Assembly: GCA_922989275.2 (NCBI GenBank)
Contig: OV277868.1
Coordinates: 50,714,216-50,778,215, forward strand
DNA: 64,000 nt
Source of the DNA: Gari tellinella
Lineage: Eukaryota; Mollusca; Bivalvia; Cardiida; Psammobiidae
Reading direction: 5' to 3'
Shown here: positions 53,346 through 63,563 of the stretch, in pieces
Position numbering within the stretch: position 1 is the first letter of the stretch
Layout of the letters: the number at the start of each line of letters is the position of its first letter
The notes under the pieces: generated by a model
The model's input: the letters and a program-made list of their open reading frames with translations, nothing else
Databases searched by the model: none
Told to the model about the DNA's origin: nothing
Program-made: the position numbers and the translations under genes

Positions 53346-53691
53346 TAGCATGGGCAAGGGCGCATTGTCCTGAATGCATATGCAATACTCAGCTACAGTG
53401 GAGAATCTGTTATTCTTTCCCGTTTAAACGCAAACGTACGCAAACGCAAAGCACTAAAACGTAGAAAAGAACAACTTTTGGACAATTCTGATAATTCTTG
53501 TTTATCTTGGTGGCAAACAGTTTGTAGCCAGATCAGACGCCGGGTTACCCGGCGTCTGATCTGGCTCCAAACTGTTTGCACTGCAAATAATAGTTTTAGC
53601 GTAAACGCGTTTATTGGGAAAGAATAACAGATTCTCCACTGTAGCATGGGCAAGGGCACATTGCCCTGAATGCATATGCAATACTCAGCTA
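53346..53691 (-). mobile_element. Family A MITE with 50-bp flanking repeats
   Basis: The element is 53396-53641 with perfect core 1. It is flanked by 53346-53395 and 53642-53691, 50-bp direct repeats beginning TAGCATGGGCAAGGGC and ending ATACTCAGCTA, differing at two positions. Confidence 0.93.
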
Positions 53692-53699
53692 CATACACA

Positions 53700-54180
53700 A
53701 CATCCCTAGCTGATTTGGTAGAGGAAATATGTACAAAACAAGATTTTTTATATGAATGAAGTCAAAGGTCAAGGCCAGGTTGACCTAAAATGTATTTCAC
53801 ATTCCGCTATCTCACTATGTAGACCCACACTAAATTTGTCAACTCTAGCTGATGTGTTATATAAGATATCTCGCGGACAAGCTGTTTTCTATAAATGAGG
53901 TCAAAGTTTAAGGTCATTGTCACAGTGACCAGACATTGGCACGCTACACTCGACCAATGATGGTACCCCTGGCTGGTTTTGTTTCGAAAATATAACACGG
54001 ATAAGCTTTTACTATAATTGAGTTTAACGGTCAAGGTCGCGGTGATATAAAATGATGTGAGAAAATACGCCTTCCAAAGAAGTACATGTACTCACATACT
54101 AAATCTGGTATCTCTAGCTGATGTGTTATAGTGCAAGAAATATGCTACAGACAAATGTGACTTGGAATGACTGACGGACG
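53700..54180 (-). repeat. AAGGTCA-type repeat, several worn units
   Basis: Words such as TCAACTCTAGCTGATGTG and GGTCATTGTCACAGTGACC, and later TATCTCTAGCTGATGTG, recur at roughly 150-170 bp. It ends with ACTGACGGACGGACTGAC. Same family as 51760-51945. Confidence 0.65.
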
Positions 54181-54359
54181 GACTGACATACGCACTGTTC
54201 AGTACGCGCCTGAAGACAAGTTACATTGGACTCATTTGAGCATTATCATATCGGAGAAGTTTACTTTGAGCATGACCTTAAACGACTTTGTCGGGGCATA
54301 CTGGTTTGCTCTGTATATCTTTCTGGCAGCTGAGTATCCACAACTATGATAGAGCCGTA

Positions 54360-54570
54360 ATATTTGACATGTATCAACCCAAGAAGCTATTGAGCTCGGC
54401 ACAATTTGGGTATGTCAGACATAGCTCAAGGTCATTAAGGGGTCAAATAGGCTAGTTTGCTTGGTATACGTATTCAACTTCAACAGCTCTTGCGTTTTGT
54501 ACACGATGGGTCATGTCAGACAAAGGTCAAGGTCATTTCAAGGCCAAAATCACATCATAGGACATGGTGT
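54360..54570. repeat. Repeat with GTCAGACATAGCTCAAGGTCA words
   Basis: GTCAGACATAGCTCAAGG and GTCAGACAAAGGTCAAGG are two related units about 95 bp apart. No ORF. Confidence 0.5.
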
Positions 54571-54937
54571 TTCACAAATACATTTTATTTTATTTTTCAA
54601 AATTCGGATATTGTAAACAATTTACCACAATCTGATTCAACGTATAAACCCATATCCTCGCGTGCAATCTATCTACAAATGATATAATTTAGACCCACAT
54701 TGGTTGCTAACCCTTTAATATAGCCCAGTTTTCATACGTAGATAGCATCCGTATTACTAGTAGCACATGTTAACCGTGTTATACATGACTGATTTGGCGC
54801 GACCACCTAATAATACTGTCATATTGCTGAATAAAGTTATCAAGACCCCAGACATGTGTATAATGACCGGCCTCTTGGGCACTTTTCATAGACACGTAGT
54901 CAAACCTCGGAAAGGTTAGACTTACCCTGACCCAGTG
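54571..54937. other. No feature recognised
   Basis: No ORF or palindrome found. Confidence 0.4.
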
Positions 54938-55070
54938 CTTATAAAGCGTTTGATGCGAGTCTTAGTGCGTTCTCAAGCATTTGATTGGTCAGGTTTGAGT
55001 CTAGGCTCAAATCTGACCAATCAAAAGCTTGAGAACGATTTCAGACTCAAGTCAAACGCTAAATATAAGC
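54938..55070. mobile_element. Family J palindrome
   Basis: GCTTATAAAGCGTTTGATG to GTCAAACGCTAAATATAAGC. The centre AGGTTTGAGTCTAGGCTCAAATCT is near perfect. Confidence 0.8.
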
Positions 55071-55263
55071 ATGGACCCTGATTTTTAAGTTACAACGTGG
55101 CTATGCTAAAACTAGAATAGAGTTTTCGAAAAACAATTAAAATAGGGTCAATCAAAAATGATTCTTCGGCCAAAATACGCAAGAAATTCCATAATTTATC
55201 AGTTAAAGCAGGCGGAAATTATAAGCAAACGGTAATATGGCAGCAACCCAACTGCCGATTCAA

Positions 55264-55400
55264 GCATGAAACAGTGCATTGTGGTCTTCCTCTACCTATG
55301 ATTAGCTAGACGTCCCCACAGTGTTATATCGATACTGACCTGAAGGGACATTTTACCTTGTTACACTGTGGACAAACGTACGTATTGTTGCGAATGGCAA
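55264..55400. mobile_element. SINE 3' fragment
   Basis: ATGAAACAGTGCATTGTGG, GTCTTCCTCTACC and ATTAGCTAGACGTC match the 3' half of the SINE at 48762. Confidence 0.6.
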
Positions 55401-55577
55401 CGAAGGGGTAAATGAGTAAATTCTCCTTTTTTCATCCATACGTACAATAAAATAGTATATTAAACATTCCTGTACAATCAAGTATGTGTTGAAAGGTGGC
55501 TAGATAGCTATCTCACTGGACAGCAAGAGCTTAACGCATGGCCTACTACACGCAAAGCTAAAAAAAAACCATGAACG

Positions 55578-56210
55578 ATGACATTTTAAGAAGTTTTATA
55601 AATTAGATTTAGATATTAACAATTCCACTGTCAAAGACACCTTTCAATGCTTTGCAAACAGTTTAGATCCTGATCAGACGCCGCATTACGCGGCGTCTGA
55701 TCAGGATCGAAACTGTTTGACACTCGTTTAGAAATTTCGTCAGTCATACTGCCTCAGATCTAACTTTGAAACGCTATTGCAAACAGCAATATTGAAGCAG
55801 AAGACACTAATAGTGGTAAGTGTTAAAATCCCACGATAAATTTGGTAATGAAAAGGGTAAGACTGCTGTGTACTTTACCCTTTTTCCCATAGCCGCATGC
55901 ATTAAGGGGGAAGTTCGTATTTCCTGTTTCAACGGTGACATTTTAATAAGTTTTATAAATTAGATTTAGATATTAACCATTTCACTGTCAAAGACACCCA
56001 AATACACCTTTGCAAACAGTTTGGATCCTGATCAGACGCCGCGTTACGCGGCGTCTGATCAGGGTCCAAACTGTTTGACACTGGTTTAGAAATTTCGTCA
56101 GTTATACTGCCTCAAATCTAACTTTGAAACGCTATTGCAGACAGCAATATTGAAACAGAAGACAATATAGCGATAAGAGTGAAAACTCCCACGATAAATT
56201 TGGTAATGTA
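55578..56210. repeat. Duplicated block, family B plus 40 bp flank
   Basis: ATAAGTTTTATAAATTAG followed by ATATTAAC and a family B element occurs twice (B copies at 55616-55860 and 55973-56210, about 360 bp apart). Both share CACTGTCAAAGACACC, core 1 and CACGATAAATTTGGTAATG. The shared flank shows local duplication, not two insertions. Confidence 0.8.
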
Positions 56211-56276
56211 ACATGCAAATGGAGATTGTTAGGAAGTGTTTGACACCTGACTATGATTGTTTTATCCTGATTGTGT

Positions 56277-56464
56277 TTTATCAATAATTATTTATTTCTC
56301 CATCTAATCCTGACTTGCGAGATCTCTTTGGAATCGTCTTGAAAAGACGATTCCAAAGAGATATCGCAAGACAGGATTAGATGACGAAATCAGAAATGAA
56401 ATATATTTTTAAGTTTTTATTTTACGACCGTTTTTGCCGTTCGACGTTTCATAAAACGGGCCTC
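56277..56464. mobile_element. Family I MITE with full hairpin
   Basis: The left end is worn; the right end is CGTTTCATAAAACGGGCC. The hairpin 56294-56390 mirrors from TTTCTCCATCTAATCCTG to CAGGATTAGATGACGAAA with GAATCGTCTTGAAAAGACG at the centre. Confidence 0.82.
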
Positions 56465-56605
56465 AAATTTGACTCCCAGCTCTGTTAGCATTGCACGTTA
56501 CAACACACACGTGTTATAGGGAAATAATACGTAAATTGTACTTCCTTATTGTAGAGAAACGACCCTTTCACTATTATATTTCGCACAGCATTTTTTAAAT
56601 TTCCT

Positions 56606-56818
56606 TTAACCCCTCCACTGCCGTGACGTCATCAATTTTAAACAAGTGGCTGCTTTTATTTCTTAACTTTTATTTTTTGCTATTTTGACAGAAGATATAT
56701 TGAAATGAGGGTCAAACAGTTTCGATACTGATCAGACGCCGCGTAACGCAGCGTCTGATCAGGATCCAAACTGATTGCAAAAAAATGTTGTGCTCGGGGT
56801 AAGGCAGTGAAGGGGTTA
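56606..56818. mobile_element. Family B MITE, complete
   Basis: TTAACCCCTCCACTGCC to AAGGCAGTGAAGGGGTTA; core 1 with GCCGCGTAACGCAGC. Confidence 0.83.
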
Positions 56819-56968
56819 TGTCCTGATAGTGATCGATAATTATACTTTTCCTGCTTCCTTGGGTGTGTTTTATTTCCGTTATCACGATAAGGCTTTACCT
56901 TATAATCTGAATCAAGATATGAGTGATTGATCAAAAAGCAATGCGATTAGACATGTGCCTTTTTGAGG

Positions 56969-57515
56969 TTAAAGGGACTCGCAACCGGATGGTGTACTTG
57001 TCAAAATAAAATAAAATACTCAAATAAAAGCAAATTTGTGGCATTATTTGGCTTATGACATTAAAAAAATATGATCAGTCCAAAAAAAAGTCTCAAGAAT
57101 CGTCACCGAATCTTAGATTTTTAGATATTTTCCATCGTTTTTCTATACCGACTAGTAGACGGTATAGTTGTTGTGGTTGCTACTCTACACGGGCTCAGAC
57201 ATAAACACGAGCCGAATTACGAAGTTGTATGCACTTTCGATAGCTCCACATTGAAATACGTTAAATCGATCCGAGATAAACGGATAGTTCTGTGGTCCAT
57301 TGGTCTAAGCGGTTTCCCCTATTTTGCCTTCTGTCCGCCAATGCCGGGCCCCGGGTTCGAATCCCACCAGAGACCAATATTTGTTTTTATTGAAATACAT
57401 TTTTTTTAAACAGAATTTCTTATCCTAAACTAATTCTTTACCATTTATATAAGCGTTTGACACATATTTACAAATTACTATTTTTAATGCATCATCTGGT
57501 TGCGAGTCGCTTTAA
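56969..57515 (+). mobile_element. 539-bp TTAA element with tRNA-like segment
   Basis: TTAA at 56969-56972 and 57512-57515. The ends AGGGACTCGCAACC and GGTTGCGAGTCGCT match at 13 of 14 positions. Inside is a small hairpin (CTATACCG, CGGTATAG at 57143-57167) and a tRNA-like segment at 57290-57375. No transposase ORF. Confidence 0.8.
57290..57375 (+). other. tRNA-like segment with A and B boxes
   Basis: TGGTCCATTGGTCTAAGCGG (57293-57312) resembles a pol III A box. GGGTTCGAATCCC (57353-57365) is a perfect B box. The acceptor arm pairs only partly (TCTGTGG with CCAGAGA), so a working tRNA is unlikely. More likely a tRNA-derived relic or a pol III promoter inside the element. Confidence 0.5.
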
Positions 57516-58203
57516 TGAACCCCAATTAGACGCTCTTATATAATTCATATAAAATGTATCATCTTCAAGGTCAAACTTTGTCAACTTTTTACAACCTAGC
57601 CAGGTGCAACTCTATATTTTCACCAAAGAAGGCTAAGATACATTCATTCACGACTGAAAAATGGCGAAAAACTGAGTTATGTATTACGTAAGAAAAATAT
57701 CCCGATTTCAATGATTTGATTGGTCGTCTACTGCCTTTTGAAAAGAAGCATCGGCTAAAACAGGGACATGTTACTTCAGCCCACATGATTTCTACATACA
57801 TGTATAACAAGAATGCCTTGTATCTATTCTCTGACACCCATGTATTTCATCAAAAGCACAAAACAATGAATTTCTAGTGACTTAAATTTTGAGGCAACAA
57901 ACGCTGACACTATATCTCAGGTTTGGTGTTCCGGACCTTGATTGCAGTTTAATCGAGCGTTAGGCTTGATTTCTAATGATTAGCGTGATTGAAAAACATG
58001 TTTCTGATTCGATTAATAAAACGATGAAATCACAATCAAGATAGTGAATCCAGATTCTGATTTAGAATAATAGACACACCACTGGATGTTTCTGATATTT
58101 AGGATGGAAAGCAATCATTTCATAGTTACAGCTTCGGTTTCGTCCACCGAGGACCTTCAAGCTTCCATTTGTCTATTACAACTTGGAACATACAAAAATG
58201 GAA
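57516..58203. other. No gene recognised
   Basis: An 82-codon minus-strand ORF (57589-57837) lacks any motif. No palindromic element found. Confidence 0.4.
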
Positions 58204-58353
58204 TTAAGGTAGTTGTCCCTAACGACTGACGTCGTACCGAACCGTGCTGAAACATATTTCGGTATGGACCGTCTCAGTTCACGAGAATGGCCGATCGCTC
58301 TACGGAAATCTGCGACAATCACCCCCCATCTTATCAGGGGTTAACTACCTTAA
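58204..58353. mobile_element. 142-bp TTAA MITE, ends GGTAGTT
   Basis: TTAA at 58204-58207 and 58350-58353. The inner ends GGTAGTTGTCCCT and AGGGGTTAACTACC pair. The interior is GC-richer, with CGTACCGAACCGTGC and ATTTCGGTATGG. Confidence 0.75.
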
Positions 58354-58399
58354 TACGATTAATACGGGTATAAAGTTAAGACTTTCCGTCCGTTCACAC

Positions 58400-58633
58400 A
58401 TTACCCCCTAACATGTTTAGTGGACAGTTCTAGTTTAGAGTCAAGCTTTGACCATTTTTTATATTAACGGCTGATTATTCAAATAATTTGCAAAATGACA
58501 AGCAGTGCCGAACCAGGCCAGAAGGCTCCCAGAGGAGCATTCTGATCTAGATCTTCACTTTTTGTATGAGACAGATATACTCTTCCCAGGTGCACTGTTT
58601 ATAAAGAATGAATACACTCGTCTCAAGGGTTGA
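58400..58633. mobile_element. Worn family E element
   Basis: CCCCCTAACATGTTTAG, TGACAAGCAGTGCCG, a hairpin centre GGCTCCCAGAGGAGC, and a right arm of CTTCACTTTTTGTATGAGAC and CTCAAGGGTTGA. Confidence 0.6.
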
Positions 58634-58906
58634 CTTTTATTGACCTTTTTTAACAATACAAGTGTACAGTTCACAAGAATGGTTAATTCTAATCTCACCA
58701 TCCTTCATCATTCATCGCCGCTGTATGACCATGCCGTGAAACCCAATTCATCAATCAAGAATGGCTAAAACCCGAACCGACCTGTGCCCCGCACCAGAGC
58801 CCCTTTTAAATGGCAAAAAGCAGACAGCGAAAATAGACGACACCGATATAAAACTCTTATTATGGCAAATTAAAGTCTCATTTTACAACGTACCCTGGAT
58901 ATCAGT

Positions 58907-59157
58907 TTAACCCGGCTATGGTCATATTTATCGTGAGGTTTTTACCCCCTTCATTGCGACACTGTCCTCTGCTTCAATATTGGTGTCAGCAATATCGAGT
59001 CAAAACAATTAAATTTAATGAAGCAGTTTGACTGACAACATATCGTAATGAGTGTCAAACAGTTTGGATCCTGATCAGACGCCGCGTAACGCGGCGTCTG
59101 ATCAGGATCCATACTGTTTGCAAAGGTGCCTTTTGAAGCCATTTGAAGTGAAAGGGA
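58907..59157. mobile_element. Family B2 MITE
   Basis: TTTAACCCGGCTATGGTC to TTGAAGTGAAAGGGAT; core 1 perfect at the centre (GCCGCGTAACGCGGC). Confidence 0.8.
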
Positions 59158-59195
59158 TATTGTAGCTGATTTCGTGAAATTACAATAAAACAAAA

Positions 59196-59300
59196 GGTTA
59201 AAAAGTTTGGATCCACTCCAGATGCAGAATAACCTGGATACAAAACAGTTTGGATCCTGATCAAACGCCGACGTCAGATCAGGACCCGTAGTTTTGCATG
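59196..59300. repeat. Worn core 1-type hairpins
   Basis: AGTTTGGATCCACTCCAG and AAACAGTTTGGATCCTGATC with CAGATCAGGACCCG; no clear ends. Confidence 0.4.
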
Positions 59301-59712
59301 AAACTCGTAAATGCATGTTTTCGGTTTTAGAATACATCAGACATATTTTAAAATGTCAGGTAAAGTCGATTTCTACACGACACCGGTTTATTCATTACCT
59401 GTCAATTTATGAATTTGCAATAGAACACGGCTTTAATTTATGCATGAACTGTTAAACCTCTAATAACATAATGGGTGTGAATTTGTCATAACTGATGAAA
59501 CGGTGTAGATCCAGATCTGACACAGAGAAACTCGGTGCTATACATCTGGATCCAAACTGTTTAATAATCTGATGAAATTTTCTGAAATTGAATAGCAGAT
59601 AACTTGAATATAAGAAATTGCTGCAGATTACCAATTCTATCGTCGACATATTACATTTTTTTTATTTCTTTTTACATTGCCGGTGAAAACTGAACAGCGA
59701 TTCAAATGTTAA

Positions 59713-60114
59713 CGTCTTCACTGCCTTAATATACTGAGTACAGTGGAGAATCTGTTATTCTTTCCCGTTTAAACGCAAACGTACGCAAACGCAAAGCGCT
59801 AAAACGTAGAAAAGAACAACTTTTGGACAATTCTGATATTTCATGTTTATCTTGGTGGCAAACAGTTTGGAGCCAGATCAGACGCCGGGTTACCCGGCGT
59901 CTGATCTGGCTCCAAACTGTTTGTAAAAGAAAAAATAGTTTTAGCGTAAACGCGTTTATCGGGAAAGAATAACAGATTCTCCACTGTACAATGGTTGTTT
60001 GCAAACAGTTTGTATTCTGCTAAGACACCGCGTGACGCGGCGTCTGATCGTGATCCAAACCGTTTGCAAATAACCAGTTTGTGTTAACCCGGTGTAAGGC
60101 AGTGAAGGGGTTAA
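59713..60114. mobile_element. Family B MITE split by family A
   Basis: CTTCACTGCCTTAATATACTG then family A, then TACAATGGTTGTTTGC, core 1 (CACCGCGTGACGCGG) and TAAGGCAGTGAAGGGGTTAA. The insertion is at the TA of the conserved GAGTACAATGG word. Confidence 0.82.
59741..59996 (-). mobile_element. Family A MITE nested in family B
   Basis: CAGTGGAGAATCTGTTATTC to AACAGATTCTCCACTG, TA on both sides; core 1 perfect. Confidence 0.92.
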
Positions 60115-60240
60115 AAGATAGACGTTTCGATGCAAAAAGTCATGAAAGCCAATGTTCAAGTACTCGTATACGTATCTCTACTGTATTTAATATGTTTTTG
60201 CTATAAGCATTGTATGTAATGTTTTATGCAATAAAACTAT

Positions 60241-60265
60241 CGTATCGTATCGTATCGTATCGTAT
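60241..60265. repeat. CGTAT microsatellite
   Basis: Five perfect pentamers. Confidence 0.95.
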
Positions 60266-60275
60266 TACCATCAAT

Positions 60276-60512
60276 AACTGTATAGTTATTCCTTCCCGTT
60301 TAAACACAAACGAAACGAAAACGCCGTGAAATAGAATTTTAGAAAACAACACCATTTAGAAGTTTCTGACATGTAATTTTTGCTTGAGTAGCAAAACGTT
60401 TGGAGCCTGGTAAGACGCCGGGCTACCCGTCGTCTGATCAGGATCCAATCTATTTGCAATTAATGTTACCATAAGCGCGTTTATTTAGAAATCATAACGT
60501 ATTCACTAATAT
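60276..60512 (-). mobile_element. Degenerate family A element
   Basis: CTTCCCGTTTAAACACAAACG, GTTTGGAGCCTGGTAAGACG, CATAAGCGCGTTTATTTAG; the ends are worn away. Confidence 0.65.
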
Positions 60513-60744
60513 ATACGAGGATAAATAGAAAGGTCTACATAGCAGTTGAGAACTTGTGTTATCTACTCATCTGTATGGAGCTAAGTATTGTTCGATTTTT
60601 CTGACCTGTCGGAGTTATTTTTAGAACAGAATAGTTTATAATGGTAAATAGATAACAGGGTAACATCGGATCTATATAGTCGTACACTTTCCAACTTGAG
60701 ATAACATGATCCTCGTGCAGCACGAGACCCTTGCGCTAACTTTA

Positions 60745-60971
60745 CTGATATTTTATTCTTTCCCAACAAACGCATTTATATACTAAAACTATTATTTCCA
60801 TTGCAAACAGGTTGGAGCCAGATCAGACGCCGGGTTACCCGGCGTCTGATCAGGCTCCAACCTGTTTGCTACTCAGATTAAAAATATAATTAAAATTTCT
60901 TAAAATAAATTTCCACAGTTTAGTGCATTGCGTTTGCGTTTAAACGGGAAAGAATAAGGTATCCTCTACTG
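60745..60971 (+). mobile_element. Family A element with matched arm change
   Basis: Worn left end CTGATATTTTATTC, right end GTATCCTCTACTG. Core 1 reads AACAGGTTGG / CCAACCTGTT: the T-to-G at 60811 is matched by A-to-C at 60861. Confidence 0.82.
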
Positions 60972-61100
60972 TACATTGCGCACAAAAATTACAGCTATCC
61001 GTATCATTAACCGTATGTAGAGAAAACTCATCCCTTTGAAAGTTTTAGAATGTTCCAATCTAAAAATAACTCCGACAGGTCAGAAGAAAACACTAATACA

Positions 61101-61214
61101 AAGCGTCTCAGTTGAGTCTGAGTTCGTTCTCACTCATTTGATTGGTCAGATTTGAGTGGAAGTTCAAATCTGACCAATCAAATGCTTGAACTCAGACTCA
61201 ACTCAAACGCTTTA
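61101..61214. mobile_element. Family J palindrome
   Basis: AAAGCGTCTCAGTTGAGTC to AACTCAAACGCTTTAT; the centre TTGATTGGTCAGATTTGAG pairs with CAAATCTGACCAATCAA. Confidence 0.8.
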
Positions 61215-61406
61215 TTCCTTGGGGCCCCTGCATGAGCAGTATGCATATTGCACGTGCAGAACCCCGCATACATGATTCGCCCCCTTCGGTTAATATAGAT
61301 GATAAACTGGGTGGAAAACTTTACAAATAAGGAAAAACTGGCAGATAAGGTCAGGAGACGATGGAGGATCGTCTTTTCAGGAAGAATATCAGGTGGACCG
61401 AATATC

Positions 61407-61725
61407 TACATAATCAGAGAGAGATTATCAAAACTGACACGTACAGTGGAGAATCTGTTATTCTTTCCCAATAAACGCGTTTACGCTAAAACTATTATTT
61501 GCAGTGCAAACAGTTTGGAGCCAGATCAGACGCCGGGTAACCCGGCGTCTGATCAGGCTCCAAACTGTTTGCCACCAAGATAAACATGAAATATCAGAAT
61601 TGTCCAAAAGTTGTTCTTTTCTACGTTTTAGCGCTTTGCGTTTGCGTACGTTTGCGTTTAAACGGAAAAGAATAACAGATTCTCCACTGTACATCATCAG
61701 AGAGAGATTATCAAAACTGACAGTA
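61407..61725 (+). mobile_element. Family A MITE with 37-bp flanking repeats
   Basis: The element is 61444-61689 with perfect core 1. It is flanked by 61407-61443 and 61690-61725, direct repeats with one substitution and one indel, starting TACAT and ending GTA. Confidence 0.92.
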
Positions 61726-61783
61726 TATCACAGTTTCCATAAATAAACGCGCTTATGCTAAAAAGTAACCATCATGAACTGTA

Positions 61784-62135
61784 GTTATTTCCTCCCGTTT
61801 AAACACAAACGAAATGCGGTGCAATAGAGTTTTAGAAAAGAACACCATTCAGAAATTTCTGATATGTATTTTTGTCTGAGTGGCAAAACGTTTTGGAGCC
61901 AGGTCAGACGCCGGGTTTAAACGGTTTTGGCCTTTCTGACAATCATTTTCCAGCTGAGTGGAAAACAGTTTAGAGCCTGATCAGACGATGGATTACCCGG
62001 CGTCTGGTCAGATTCAAAACTTGATTGACGTTCAGATAGACAAGGCACGGTTGCCAGAAGTTCCAAAAACTGTCAATTTCTACATCGCATTGAATTGCAT
62101 TTATGCTTCGTTTCGTTCAAGCGGAAAAGGAAAAC
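61784..62135 (-). mobile_element. Degenerate family A fragments
   Basis: CTCCCGTTTAAACACAAACG, GTTTTGGAGCCAGGTCAGACG, then a second piece with AGTTTAGAGCCTGATCAGACG and GGCGTCTGGTCAG. Confidence 0.55.
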
Positions 62136-62178
62136 CTAAAATCTAAACTTGAGAACTACAAGTAGACGACAATCGTTT

Positions 62179-62428
62179 GACCTTTTACCCCATAGCCTGT
62201 TTCAAGAGTTAAAAATAGGTGACAACTTAAAGCAGCTTGAAAGTAAAGCAGAATGCGCCTTAAGGCGCATTCTGCTTTACTTTCAACCTGCTATAAGCTA
62301 TACCACCTGCCAGAATAAAGAAAATATTCCCCATGATACATCTTAATGACTGTATAAATTAGAACTATTTTCTTCAGCGAAGGAAGAAACTGAGGGCACT
62401 AAAAGGCGCTTCTATGGGGAAAGGGTTG
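62179..62428. mobile_element. Family C MITE
   Basis: GACCTTTTACCCCATAGCC to GGGGAAAGGGTTGA; core 2 centre perfect (GCGCCTTAAGGCGC). The TTAA ends have become TTGA on both sides. Confidence 0.83.
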
Positions 62429-62429
62429 A

Positions 62430-63563
62430 AATTGATGATGGCAAAGACGTGAATGTGTTTAAACCCAATCCCACACCTCCCTATCCCACATACCACTACA
62501 GAGGTGTCCTTTCACGCCTTAACTCATTGTTTTATGTACATATACATTATATGTCCTGGTGCATGTAAAAAGTCATAAAACGTTGTCCTTACATCAGATA
62601 AATAGATAGATGCTTAAACGATTTGATCCTAGTGTCTGCTAAAGCGGGCATTAGCAACCAGTGTAGACCCTGATGAGAGGCCGTAACACGACGTATCATC
62701 AGGGTCTGCACTGTTTGATATATCATATGGAATATTTTGCTATATTAAATATTTAAATTCCAAAATTCTTGTAATAATTTCTGTGATTAGCGGGATTCAG
62801 TTGGAAGATCAAACAGCGTAGATTCTAATAAGGATCCAAACTTTTGAAATGTCGAGGGTTTTGGGTGGTTTCTTTTTTATACTCTTGCCCTTTCATCATC
62901 AATGCTGAGAACGCCGACATTTGTAAACATGTTGGATCCTCATCCTTATCGTAGCGTCTGATCAGGATCAAAACTGTTTGCCGGACAAACATATCAATGT
63001 TCCAGTAGTTCAAAAAGATATAAAATTCCAAAATTTGATTAGTTAAAGTAGTTAAAAAATATAAGCAGACGATAATATGGCAGCGCGTGTGTTAGACTAG
63101 TTTTTACGTCAAAGTTGTAGCGAAAGGATTAAACTTTAAAACTAATAAAAAAATTCATAAATGTGACAGTTTTGAATCAGGCGGGTGCTTTTTAATTGAG
63201 AGGATTATGATCAGGGACGGTTACACGAATATAAGTAAATCTCACCTTTCTTATTAGATAACTTCTCATTAAGGATGAACTCCGTATATAGTTTTGCTAA
63301 TGAAGTTGACAATACGGTCTGACTAAAACACGAGCACTCTCATAACTGACAGAGTGACATATTGTAGATACTAGAAAACGTAAACTGAGTGACAGGTATC
63401 CCCTGCAGCTAAAACCCGTCTAAGCGTGCATTGTACAGTGGGGGCATAGTAAACGTTAAACTAGTCTGAAGGAGGGGGGCAGACTTGGGCTACTATTGGC
63501 CGAAGTCGTGAGTAGACGTCACCGGCCGCTGGTGAGTATAACCGCTCAACGCGAACGTGGTTA
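62430..63563. other. No gene; worn core 1 remnants
   Basis: About 62655-62720 (CAGTGTAGACCCTGATGAG, CATCAGGGTCTGCACTG) and 62925-62985 (GTTGGATCCTCATCC, GATCAGGATCAAAACTG) are worn hairpins. Nothing recognised from 63130 to 63560. Confidence 0.45.
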
